Part shown: in pieces, positions 17,086 to 25,556 of the stretch | Position numbering within the stretch: the stretch's first letter is position 1 | How the letters are laid out: every line of letters starts with the position of its first letter | Source: Pedobacter sp. Leaf216 | Lineage (GTDB): Bacteria > Bacteroidota > Bacteroidia > Sphingobacteriales > Sphingobacteriaceae | Direction of reading: 5' to 3' | Length of the DNA stretch: 64,000 nt | NCBI RefSeq assembly: GCF_001421515.1 | Contig: NZ_LMKM01000023.1 | Coordinates: 533,209-597,208 of the forward strand | The notes under the pieces: generated by a model | What the model was told of the DNA's origin: nothing | Seen by the model: only the letters and a program-made list of their open reading frames with translations | The model's database searches: none | Position numbers and translations under genes: made by a program

Positions 17086-18594
17086 ATGAATATTGAATTA
17101 CGTAAGCTAACGCTCGAAGATTACGCAGACCTTAAAGAATCTATGCTCCAGGCATACGACAGCATGGGTGGTTCCATCTGGCCAAAATCAAGTATCGCAA
17201 AATTAGTTAATATTTTTCCTGAAGGACAGCTTTGTATTGCTGTTGATGATAAAGTTGTAGCCTGTTCGTTAGCCATTATTGTTGAATATGATGAATATGG
17301 CGACAGGCACACCTATAAACTCATCACTGGCGATTACTCGTTTTCTACACACGATCCGAACGGAGATACACTTTATGGCATCGAAATTTTCGTTCACCCT
17401 GAGTTTCGCGGTTTGCGTTTAGGAAGAAGGTTATATGAAGCCCGGAAAGAACTCTGCGAAAGCCTGAATTTAAAAAGTATTATTGCCGGAGGTAGAATTC
17501 CAGGTTACCACGAATATGCTGAAAAACTTAGTCCGCGACAATATATCGATAAAGTTAAATCCAAAGAAATTTACGATCCCACGCTAACTTTCCAAATTTC
17601 CAATGACTTTCACGTAAGAAAGGTATTGAAAAACTATTTACCCGGCGATAAAGAATCAAAAGAATATGCCACCCTAATTGAGTGGAACAATATTTATTAC
17701 CAGGGTATAGATGCTTCAGCACGATCAGCAATGACTATCCGGTTAGGATTGGTGCAATGGGAAATGCGTTTATTCCCTAACATGGAAGCATTTTATGAGC
17801 AGGTAGAATTTTTTGTTGATGCGTTGAGCGGTTACAAATCAGATTTTGTAATGTTTCCGGAGCTATTTAACACGCCATTACTACAACCTTACAATCACTT
17901 ACCAGAAATTGAGGCCATGCGCAAACTCGCCGAAAAAACTGAAGAGATTGTGCAAAAAATGCATGAATATTCACTGAGTTACAATACAAATATCATTACA
18001 GGTAGTATGCCACTTATTGAGGATGGCAAGCTTTATAATGCAACCTACCTTTGCCACCGCACCGGCAAAATAGATGAGTACAGAAAAATCCACATTACGC
18101 CAAATGAACAGAAATATTATGGCATGATTGGAGGCGATAAAGTACAGGTTTTTGATACCGACTGTGGTAAGGTGGGTATTTTAATCTGTTATGATGTAGA
18201 ATTTCCGGAGTTAAGCCGCATTTATGCCGATCAAGGCATGCAGATTCTGTTTGTTCCGTTTTTAACTGATACACAGAACGGTTATACTCGCGTTCGCCAT
18301 TGTGCACAGGCAAGAGCGATTGAAAATGAATGCTACGTGGCCATTGCAGGTTGTGTGGGTAATTTACCAAAGGTAAATAATATGGATATTCAATTTGCGC
18401 AATCTGCCGTATTTACACCTTCCGATTTTGCATTTCCAACCAATGCAATAAAAGCAGAAGCTACGCCCAACACAGAAATGGTGCTGGTAGTGGATGTCGA
18501 TTTGCACTTACTGGACGAACTTCATCATTACGGAACAGTAAAAGTGCTTAAAGACCGCCGAAAAGATCTTTACCAGGTTAAACTTTTAAAATAA
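17086..18594 (+). CDS. bifunctional GNAT N-acetyltransferase / carbon-nitrogen hydrolase
   Basis: A fusion of an N-terminal GNAT domain (about residues 1-200; HPEFRGLRLGRRLYEARKEL is the acetyl-CoA loop) and a C-terminal nitrilase-superfamily domain (about 215-500). The nitrilase triad is Glu259 (FPELFN), Lys334 (YRKIHI) and Cys368 (LICYDVEFPEL). Such fusions are known but poorly characterised; the substrate is probably an amine or amide. I prefer the ATG at 17086 (MNIELRK), which begins like a GNAT domain, over the ATG at 17059. Numbering uses that start. It ends just before a bidirectional terminator. Confidence 0.93.
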   Translation: MNIELRKLTLEDYADLKESMLQAYDSMGGSIWPKSSIAKLVNIFPEGQLCIAVDDKVVACSLAIIVEYDEYGDRHTYKLITGDYSFSTHDPNGDTLYGIEIFVHPEFRGLRLGRRLYEARKELCESLNLKSIIAGGRIPGYHEYAEKLSPRQYIDKVKSKEIYDPTLTFQISNDFHVRKVLKNYLPGDKESKEYATLIEWNNIYYQGIDASARSAMTIRLGLVQWEMRLFPNMEAFYEQVEFFVDALSGYKSDFVMFPELFNTPLLQPYNHLPEIEAMRKLAEKTEEIVQKMHEYSLSYNTNIITGSMPLIEDGKLYNATYLCHRTGKIDEYRKIHITPNEQKYYGMIGGDKVQVFDTDCGKVGILICYDVEFPELSRIYADQGMQILFVPFLTDTQNGYTRVRHCAQARAIENECYVAIAGCVGNLPKVNNMDIQFAQSAVFTPSDFAFPTNAIKAEATPNTEMVLVVDVDLHLLDELHHYGTVKVLKDRRKDLYQVKLLK

Positions 18595-18604
18595 CAAGCC
18601 ATAA

Positions 18605-18637
18605 AAAATGCCGGTCAAATTAATGAGCCGGCATTTT
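18605..18637. terminator. bidirectional terminator
   Basis: A 10-bp perfect stem pairs AAAATGCCGG (18605-18614) with CCGGCATTTT (18628-18637). It lies between the ends of two converging genes, with A and T tracts on both sides. Confidence 0.8.
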
Positions 18638-18657
18638 CATTTTAAATCTAAAGCTAA

Positions 18658-18864
18658 TTATTTTCTCATCACAAACCAGATAATCAGACCAATAATAACT
18701 GCTATTGGCAATACCCATTTTAAGGCTTGTCCCGCACCGTTTTCGTCTTTTTCCGTTACAGCAGGCTTTGCTGGTCCTGGATCTTGTTTATGACTTTCGT
18801 AATCTTTTTCAATCGGTTTAGGAGCTTCTCCTGATTCCGTATGTTGCGGATCTATATTTTCCAT
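18658..18864 (-). CDS. small tail-anchored membrane protein, hypothetical
   Basis: 68 residues. The first 45 are hydrophilic and rich in Glu, Lys and Pro (HTESGEAPKPIEKDYESHKQ). The last 20 form one transmembrane helix (VLPIAVIIGLIIWFVMRK) with a positive C-terminal end, so the protein is probably tail-anchored in the inner membrane. I do not recognise a family. The position directly against a strong bidirectional terminator supports a real gene. Confidence 0.65.
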   Translation of the reverse strand: MENIDPQHTESGEAPKPIEKDYESHKQDPGPAKPAVTEKDENGAGQALKWVLPIAVIIGLIIWFVMRK

Positions 18865-18986
18865 AGCTAATACTCTAAAAGTTCTCCATTCCAGTTGTTA
18901 TGCCATTCTGGATGAACCATAATCAATTAATTTAGTTTCAGTATTTAGAACAAGCGATTAATGAAAATGTTTTAAATCCTAAGCCT

Positions 18987-18994
18987 TATCTTTG
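18987..18994 (+). promoter_or_regulatory. TAnnTTTG promoter element of queG
   Basis: TATCTTTG ending 7 bases before the GTG start of queG. The frame has a TAG at 18999-19001, directly before the GTG, so translation cannot start further upstream. Confidence 0.6.
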
Positions 18995-19001
18995 CAGTTA
19001 G

Positions 19002-19937
19002 GTGTATAACAATTCTGCAAAATATAGCCAATTGATCAAAGATGAAGCCTTGCGTTTGGGCTTTATGGCCTGTGGCATTTCGAAAGCTGAATTTCTTGAA
19101 GAAGAAGCACCGAGACTTGAAAACTGGCTGAACCAAAACCGACATGGCGAAATGAAGTACATGGAAAATTACTTCGATAAACGCCTCGATCCAAGGTTAC
19201 TGGTAGATGGGGCAAAATCGGTAATTTCCTTATCATTAAACTATTACACCAACGAAAAGCAATCAGATCCGGATGCACCGAAAATATCAAAATATGCTTA
19301 CGGACAAGATTATCATACTGTAATTAAAGAGAAACTGAAAGAACTCACCCATTTTATTGAAGTAAACATTGGAGAGGTTTCTGGAAGGGCCTTTGTAGAT
19401 TCTGCACCGGTTTTAGACCGTGCCTGGGCAAAAAAATCGGGTATTGGCTGGATTGGTAAAAATTCCAACTTAATCAGTAAAACCGATGGTTCATTTTTTT
19501 TCCTTGCTGAATTAATTGTTGACCTTGAATTGGATTATGATCATCCTTACCAGGCTGATTATTGTGGAAGCTGCACCCGCTGTTTGGATGCCTGCCCTAC
19601 TGATGCAATTATTGCCCCGCAAGTTGTTGACGGTACGAAATGTATTTCTTACCTCACCATTGAGCTTAAAAATGAGATTCCGAATGAATTTAAGGAGAAG
19701 ATGAGCAATTGGATGTTCGGGTGCGATATTTGTCAGGATGTTTGCCCATGGAACCGGTTTTCAAAAGTTCATAACGAAAACGCCTTTAAACCTGAAAATG
19801 GATTACTGGATTTGAATGCAAATGATTTAACAGAAATTACAGATGATGTTTTCAAAAAAGTGTTTAAGGGATCAGCTGTGAAACGCACCAAATTTGCAGG
19901 ATTGAAAAGAAATATTGATTTTTTGAAGCCAGAATAA
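19002..19937 (+). CDS. queG: epoxyqueuosine reductase
   Basis: 311 residues, start GTG at 19002. QueG reduces epoxyqueuosine to queuosine in tRNA, using cobalamin and two [4Fe-4S] clusters. The ferredoxin-like motifs are [16 protein letters not shown] (about residues 188-203) and [11 protein letters not shown] (about 240-250). The N-terminal DUF1730 region includes YGQDYH and [16 protein letters not shown] is forced by the in-frame TAG next to it, and no ATG precedes conserved sequence (the first is in GFMACG). QueA, the preceding enzyme, is encoded at 55889. Confidence 0.96.
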   Translation: MYNNSAKYSQLIKDEALRLGFMACGISKAEFLEEEAPRLENWLNQNRHGEMKYMENYFDKRLDPRLLVDGAKSVISLSLNYYTNEKQSDPDAPKISKYAYGQDYHTVIKEKLKELTHFIEVNIGEVSGRAFVDSAPVLDRAWAKKSGIGWIGKNSNLISKTDGSFFFLAELIVDLELDYDHPYQADYCGSCTRCLDACPTDAIIAPQVVDGTKCISYLTIELKNEIPNEFKEKMSNWMFGCDICQDVCPWNRFSKVHNENAFKPENGLLDLNANDLTEITDDVFKKVFKGSAVKRTKFAGLKRNIDFLKPE

Positions 19938-19967
19938 TTGCATTTTATTCACGTAATACTAAAAATG

Positions 19968-20330
19968 TCGTCATGCTGAATTCATTTCAGCATCTATAAT
20001 AAGTTTAATAGTCCTGCGATCAATTTCAAATAGCTGATTTCGCGAAGAACTGTCTTCTTTCCCGCACATGCGGGAATCTTAATGCATCATGCTAAGGCTT
20101 TACGATTCCCAATCGATTTGGGAATGACGTCAGCGGATGTATTATTTTACTTCGATATTTTTATATAAAGATTAACGTTTATTTATTTAATTTCTATAAA
20201 CAATTAACAAAAACTAATTTCGCTAAGAAGGGTCGTCTTTCCCGCGCATGCGGGAATCTTAATGCATGATGATAAGGCTTTACGATTCCCAATCGAGTTG
20301 GGAATGACGTCAGCGGATGTAAATATCTAC
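19968..20330. repeat. duplicated 100-bp palindromic repeat unit
   Basis: Two near-identical units at about 20038-20141 and 20218-20321. Each holds CCCGC(A/G)CATGCGGGAATC, then TTCCCAATCGA(T/G)TTGGGAA, then TGACGTCAGCGGATGT. Both inner motifs are palindromic. A separate hairpin, ATGCTGAATTCATTTCAGCAT near 19974-19994, could end queG transcription. No ORF is present between 19938 and 20484. Confidence 0.75.
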
Positions 20331-20484
20331 TAAACTTCAAATGCTTTTATAAAACCTTTATTCTCTTTGAATGACGATAGAATAAGTGTTTCCTAAATAT
20401 GAGATTTTGAAACAAATAACTATAGCTAGGAAGTCGAATTTACTAAGCAAATCGCCTAGGAAAACTCAACTTCCTCAAATCATT

Positions 20485-22344
20485 CTAATTTACAGAGAAA
20501 CTATTATCGCTTTTTACTTTATCTGGCGTGTGTGGATTGCCCATTAACACTTTTGATAACTTTTTAGTGGTTTTTATTTCAATTTTAACCTGTTGATTTC
20601 CTTTTTCCCAAACACCAATAGTACTGTGGTTATTTTCTGTAGATCCATCTTTATAAGTTAAAGTTAAATCGATTGGCAAAGGCTTTATGCTTTTATTTTC
20701 GATTATAATTGTATAACCATCAGAAGTTTTATCGACTGATTTTATGGCCATATCGGTTACACCGCCCTCAAAAAACCAGGCTTTCCAAAACCAATTCAGG
20801 TTTTTTCCACTACCCTCGTTTATACTGTTGAAAAAATCGTACGGCATTGGGTGTTTGCCATTCCAGTTTTTAATATAAGTATGCAAAGCTTTGGTGAATA
20901 ATTCATCACCCAGATAATCTTTAACAAAAAGATAAGCCAAGCCAGGTTTTGGATAAGAGTTGGTAAATGATCCCGATCCTTTTAAATCAGGAGTTAAGGT
21001 CATAATTGGTGTATCATCTTTGCCTCCAGATGAGGATGCTGTAGGTTGAACGCCATATTCATCAACAATAGTAGAATCGATCATTGGCGAGATCAACCAC
21101 TCACCTATTGTTGCCCAACCTTCGTCCATCCATCCATATTTGGTTTCATTTATACCCATATAGAAAGGAAACATGGTATGAAAAATTTCATGATCTGTTA
21201 AGGTAATCGCATCTACGCGATTATCTACTGGATTATCATTTACCATCATTGGATATTCCATTTGGTCTAACCCATCAAATATAGTTTCGTGGTTATAAGG
21301 AAAAGGCCATTTCGGAAAGGTGTAACTCATTGATTCTACTGTTTTACGGGCAAAATCGATTACTTCATAATAATCTTTATGTTTTGGATTAAAAACAGCA
21401 TCAACACGGGTTCTTCTTTTCGTTTTTGGATCAACAACCAAACTGCTCGATTTCCATAAATAATGGTCGCTAAGAGCAAATACAAAATCCGTTACATTTT
21501 TCGCTTCGAACTTAAAGGTGTTGAAAGTATTGGGCTGCGTTACTTTTTTATCTGCCAGGTCTTTATCCGTGATTACATCTACCACAGCATCATTTTTTTC
21601 GGCAGAAAGCATTCTCGAAACAATATCTTTCTGGAATACTTCTGCAGGATTTTTCAAATCTCCGGTAGCCCAAACTCCATATCCACCGGGTACCGTTATC
21701 GAAGCATTAAATTGATCAAAATCATTGTAAAACTCTTCGGCACCGGTATAAGGAAATTTGTTCCATCCATCAACATCATCATAAACTGCAATACGGGGAA
21801 AAAAGTAGGCAACAAAATGTGAACCTTCATCTACCTGACCGGTACGCATATGCGAACCCTTGTTAAGGGTATAATTGTAATCTATTGAAAAACTAATGGT
21901 TTTACCAGGCAATACTGCTGCAACGTTAACAGTCATAGTGGTTCCATCTATTTTAAAATCGGTTATTGCTTTGCCGTTGGCAAGCAATTTTTCTATCGCA
22001 ACACCTTCACCAAGATCAGATTCTGCAAATTTTGATTTCCGAGGTGTTCCCTTTTTGTAGAGATTCGGATAAAGTTTAAAACAGATCTCTTTAAGTGTAT
22101 CAGGACTGTAATTGGTATAGGTTACCTGCACTTTACCCTTCAACAACCTGCTGGTAGGATTAAAATTTAAATTCAGATCGTACTTAGAGCTATTTTGCCA
22201 ATAGTTTTTGCCAGGTTTGCCATTGGCACTTCTGGTTTCCTTTTGATAGGTTTTCTGAAATTCAGTTGCTATAGGCAACGTTGTTTGCGCGTTTAAACAG
22301 AACGCACTTAATATTAATAAACTAAATATTGGTAAGGATTTCAT
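20485..22344 (-). CDS. secreted M1-family metallopeptidase
   Basis: 619 residues from the ATG at 22344 (MKSLPIFSLLILSAFCLNAQ, a signal peptide); an ATG four codons earlier at 22356 is also possible. The zinc motif HEIFH (near residue 385) with the downstream Glu in WMDEGWAT defines a gluzincin peptidase. The M1 exopeptidase GxMEN motif is replaced by DQMEYPMM. The C-terminal part is strand-rich. It probably trims peptides in the periplasm or at the cell surface. It is preceded by a short palindromic gap and stands alone. Confidence 0.9.
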   Translation of the reverse strand: MKSLPIFSLLILSAFCLNAQTTLPIATEFQKTYQKETRSANGKPGKNYWQNSSKYDLNLNFNPTSRLLKGKVQVTYTNYSPDTLKEICFKLYPNLYKKGTPRKSKFAESDLGEGVAIEKLLANGKAITDFKIDGTTMTVNVAAVLPGKTISFSIDYNYTLNKGSHMRTGQVDEGSHFVAYFFPRIAVYDDVDGWNKFPYTGAEEFYNDFDQFNASITVPGGYGVWATGDLKNPAEVFQKDIVSRMLSAEKNDAVVDVITDKDLADKKVTQPNTFNTFKFEAKNVTDFVFALSDHYLWKSSSLVVDPKTKRRTRVDAVFNPKHKDYYEVIDFARKTVESMSYTFPKWPFPYNHETIFDGLDQMEYPMMVNDNPVDNRVDAITLTDHEIFHTMFPFYMGINETKYGWMDEGWATIGEWLISPMIDSTIVDEYGVQPTASSSGGKDDTPIMTLTPDLKGSGSFTNSYPKPGLAYLFVKDYLGDELFTKALHTYIKNWNGKHPMPYDFFNSINEGSGKNLNWFWKAWFFEGGVTDMAIKSVDKTSDGYTIIIENKSIKPLPIDLTLTYKDGSTENNHSTIGVWEKGNQQVKIEIKTTKKLSKVLMGNPHTPDKVKSDNSFSVN

Positions 22345-22444
22345 TTTTCTTAGCATAGCGCTTAACGCATGGCGCCTGGCGGTTAATTTATATAAGTAAA
22401 CATTAACAGTAACCGATTAAGCAGCTTAACAGTTAATCAAATAT

Positions 22445-23398
22445 TTATTTACCAAACTTCATTTTCAATTGTTCCAACATATCCGTATTAATCGGCTCTG
22501 CGGGTTTTTCTTTTTTGGGTTGAGGTTTAGGCTGGTATGGAGGTTTATTTACAGGTGCAGGATTTTGTGGTTTTGCAGCTCTGTTTTCGTATTTCTTGGC
22601 ATTGAATTTTGCCCATTCTTCGTCTAATTTCTTCTTCGTATATAAAGGGAAATCACCATTTTTCATCCATGCATAATAACTTGGCTCTACACTAAATACC
22701 TGATGAGTGGTTTTGCCCTTATGCTTTCCAAAATTAAAACACACCTGATCGTTATCATCGTAAACCAAACGGCCGGCAAAATCTACCGGCTTATTAATAT
22801 TGGTAAAAATATGCAAGGCATCCACATCATTTACAACCGGAATACTTTTAACACCTTGTTTGCTTTCAAATTCTGTTTCTTTGTACATTTCCAACTGGCC
22901 GAGTAAAACTTTATAAGTTGCAATTACATCAGCTTCTGCAGCGTGGGCATTAATTAAATCTTCCTGGCAATAAAACTTATAGGCCGCTTTTAAAGTACGT
23001 TGTTCCATCTGGTGGAAAATGTTCTGTACATCAACAAATTTGCGGTTGGCCATATCAAAATCCACTTCAGCCCTTAAAAATTCTTCTAAAAGCATCGGGA
23101 TATCGAATTTATTGGAATTATAGCCCGCCAGATCACTTTCGCCAATAAATTCGGCAATTTCTACCGCTAAAGCTTTAAATGTTGGCTCATTGGCAATGTC
23201 TTCATCATAAATACCGTGAATTAACGAAGTTTGCAAAGGAATCGGCATTTCAGGATTTACACGCCAGGTTTTAACAATTTCAGAACCATCCGGCATGGCT
23301 TTTAAAATCGCAATTTCTACAATTCTATCTGCTCCAACATTTATTCCAGTAGCTTCTAAATCAAAAAATGCTAAAGGGCGCTTTAAATTTAATTTCAT
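22445..23398 (-). CDS. DEDDh 3'-5' exonuclease, DNA polymerase III epsilon-like
   Basis: 317 residues. The N-terminal exonuclease domain shows Asp13 and Glu15 in FFDLEATG, GYNSNKFDIPML (second Asp), and HAAEADVIAT (His and last Asp, about 152-157). A C-terminal domain (VCFNFGKHKGKTTHQVF) resembles the region found in exonuclease X-like proteins. The last 50 residues are a Pro/Lys-rich linker (KPPYQPKPQPKKEKP) and a short tail. It may act in proofreading or repair but is not clearly DnaQ itself. Confidence 0.9.
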   Translation of the reverse strand: MKLNLKRPLAFFDLEATGINVGADRIVEIAILKAMPDGSEIVKTWRVNPEMPIPLQTSLIHGIYDEDIANEPTFKALAVEIAEFIGESDLAGYNSNKFDIPMLLEEFLRAEVDFDMANRKFVDVQNIFHQMEQRTLKAAYKFYCQEDLINAHAAEADVIATYKVLLGQLEMYKETEFESKQGVKSIPVVNDVDALHIFTNINKPVDFAGRLVYDDNDQVCFNFGKHKGKTTHQVFSVEPSYYAWMKNGDFPLYTKKKLDEEWAKFNAKKYENRAAKPQNPAPVNKPPYQPKPQPKKEKPAEPINTDMLEQLKMKFGK

Positions 23399-23582
23399 TT
23401 CTTATGATGTGAGATTGGCGACATTAGATTTGTATCGGAATGTCAAATTCATTTTTTTCAAAAGTGCTAAAAAGGTTTCATTAGTTCTCTAAAACAACTT
23501 TATTAATTTCTAAATTTAATTGTCAAATTATTTCTGAATGTTAGTTTGTAGGGTTAAATTGCACCAATTTATTATCGCTCAA

Positions 23583-25556
23583 ATGAATAAAACCTTAACC
23601 TTACTGTTTCTCTTATTTTTATCGCTGGCTGCTCAGGCACAAAATTTTAACTACGGAGCCATTACTTACGACGATTACGAATTCGACAGGAAAAAATTAG
23701 ATAGTAACGCCAATGCCATAGTGCTAAAAGAATTCGGCACGGCTTCCATCCAAAGGGATGACAATACAGGAAGTATGGAACTGATTTTTGAACACCACGT
23801 AAAAATCAAAATATATAATAAAGAAGGTTTTAAAGAAGCCAATATTATTATTCCTACGTATAAAGACGATACCCGCGAAGAAACTATCAGCGAGTTAAAA
23901 GCTTCTACATTTAATTATATCCAAAATAATTTTGTAGAAACGGTGATGGATAAAAAAGCTGTTTTTACCGAAAACCGCTCTAAATATACCAGGCTTACCA
24001 AATTTACCCTTCCCAACCTTAAAGAAGGTTCTATTATCGAATATAGTTATAAACTGAGGTCGCCAAATATGTTTAACTTTAAAACCTGGGAGTTCCAAAG
24101 TGATATACCCAAGGTAGTGAGCGAATACCTGGTTTACATACCCGGAATTTACAATTACAATGTTTCTTTAAGGGGATTTCAGAAACTTACTGATCAAAAA
24201 GTAGAATTGAGCAAGGAATGTCTGCGTTTATCTGGCACGGCAATAGATTGTTCGAAAATTACTTACCTGATGAAAGATATTCCTGCATTTATTGAGGAAG
24301 ATAACATGACGGCGCCCAGCAATTTTAAATCTGCCATTTATTTTGAGCTTTCTGATGTTCAGAGTTTAAATGGAAGCAAAACTTCTTATACCAAAACATG
24401 GAAAGATGTTGATTATGAATTATCAACTGATAAATCATTAGGGGCGCAGATGAAAAGAAAAGATGTTTTTAAAGATCTTATCCCGGTAATTACGAAGGGA
24501 AGCAATGATGATCTGGAGAAAGCAAAAGCCATATTTAATTACATTAAGAAGCAGATTAAGTGGGATAATTATTACGGAAAATACGCTGTAGACAATATTA
24601 AAAAAGCACTCGAAAACCGATCTGGTAATGTTGCGGATATCAATCTGAATTTAATCGCAGCCCTCTCAGCAGCCAATTTAGATGCCGAAGCGGTGATTCT
24701 CTCTACCCGCGACAATGGAACTGTAAACAAACTTTATCCGGTAATAAGTGATTTTAATTACCTTGTTGCTAAAGTAAATATCGGGGATAAAAGTTACCTT
24801 TTAGATGCCACTGAGCCACTCCTGCCTTTTGGTTTACTGCCATTGAGGTGTATTAATGATCAGGGCAGGGTAATTAACCTGAAAAAACCTTCTTACTGGA
24901 TCGATTTAACAGCAAGTCAGAAAACTGTTAGCAGTTACATTCTGATCGGGAAAATGACGCCAGAAGGAAAAATTCTAGGTACTTTGACTACCCATACACT
25001 GGGATATGCAGCATACAATAAAAGAAAAGATATTTTGCGCTATAATTCTGTAGATGAATATGTAGAAAAGTTAGACGAGCGCTTAACAAGAATTAAAATA
25101 CTTGAACATAGTATAATAAATATTGATAGTGTAGAACATCCGCTTACAGAAAAATACGAAGTAGAATTTACGGTAACTGATGGCTCAAACACCAATCAAT
25201 TCTATTTAAGTCCGTTTTTTATTAATACCATTTCTAAAAATCCATTTAATTTAAATGAGCGCACCTACCCTGTTGATTTAGGCGCGGCATCAGACGAACG
25301 CATCATTATCAATGTTACTTTACCAGAAAAATACCAGCTGATAGAAAAACCAAAAGATATGGCCATTGGCTTACCAAATGCCGGCGGAAAATATATACTA
25401 AATACGAATTTAGAAGACAATACCATTTCTATGAACCAGGTTTTGCAATTTAACAATGCAATTTACCAACCAGAAGAATATCTGTTTTTGAAAGAATTTT
25501 ACAGCAAAATTATTCAGAACCAGAAGACAGAATTTTTATTAAAAAAGGCAAATTAA
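23583..25556 (+). CDS. DUF3857 protein with degenerate transglutaminase-like domain
   Basis: 657 residues from the ATG at 23583 (MNKTLTLLFLLFLSLAAQAQ, a signal peptide). It has an N-terminal DUF3857 domain and a central transglutaminase-like domain. The usual Cys of the transglutaminase core (GDCKA in the next gene) is replaced in SGNVADIN, and the His position is DFNYLV, although LDATE remains. It is therefore probably not catalytic. It ends directly against the next gene (stop at 25554-25556, ATG at 25557), so the two are co-transcribed and likely work together in the periplasm. Confidence 0.88.
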   Translation: MNKTLTLLFLLFLSLAAQAQNFNYGAITYDDYEFDRKKLDSNANAIVLKEFGTASIQRDDNTGSMELIFEHHVKIKIYNKEGFKEANIIIPTYKDDTREETISELKASTFNYIQNNFVETVMDKKAVFTENRSKYTRLTKFTLPNLKEGSIIEYSYKLRSPNMFNFKTWEFQSDIPKVVSEYLVYIPGIYNYNVSLRGFQKLTDQKVELSKECLRLSGTAIDCSKITYLMKDIPAFIEEDNMTAPSNFKSAIYFELSDVQSLNGSKTSYTKTWKDVDYELSTDKSLGAQMKRKDVFKDLIPVITKGSNDDLEKAKAIFNYIKKQIKWDNYYGKYAVDNIKKALENRSGNVADINLNLIAALSAANLDAEAVILSTRDNGTVNKLYPVISDFNYLVAKVNIGDKSYLLDATEPLLPFGLLPLRCINDQGRVINLKKPSYWIDLTASQKTVSSYILIGKMTPEGKILGTLTTHTLGYAAYNKRKDILRYNSVDEYVEKLDERLTRIKILEHSIINIDSVEHPLTEKYEVEFTVTDGSNTNQFYLSPFFINTISKNPFNLNERTYPVDLGAASDERIIINVTLPEKYQLIEKPKDMAIGLPNAGGKYILNTNLEDNTISMNQVLQFNNAIYQPEEYLFLKEFYSKIIQNQKTEFLLKKAN

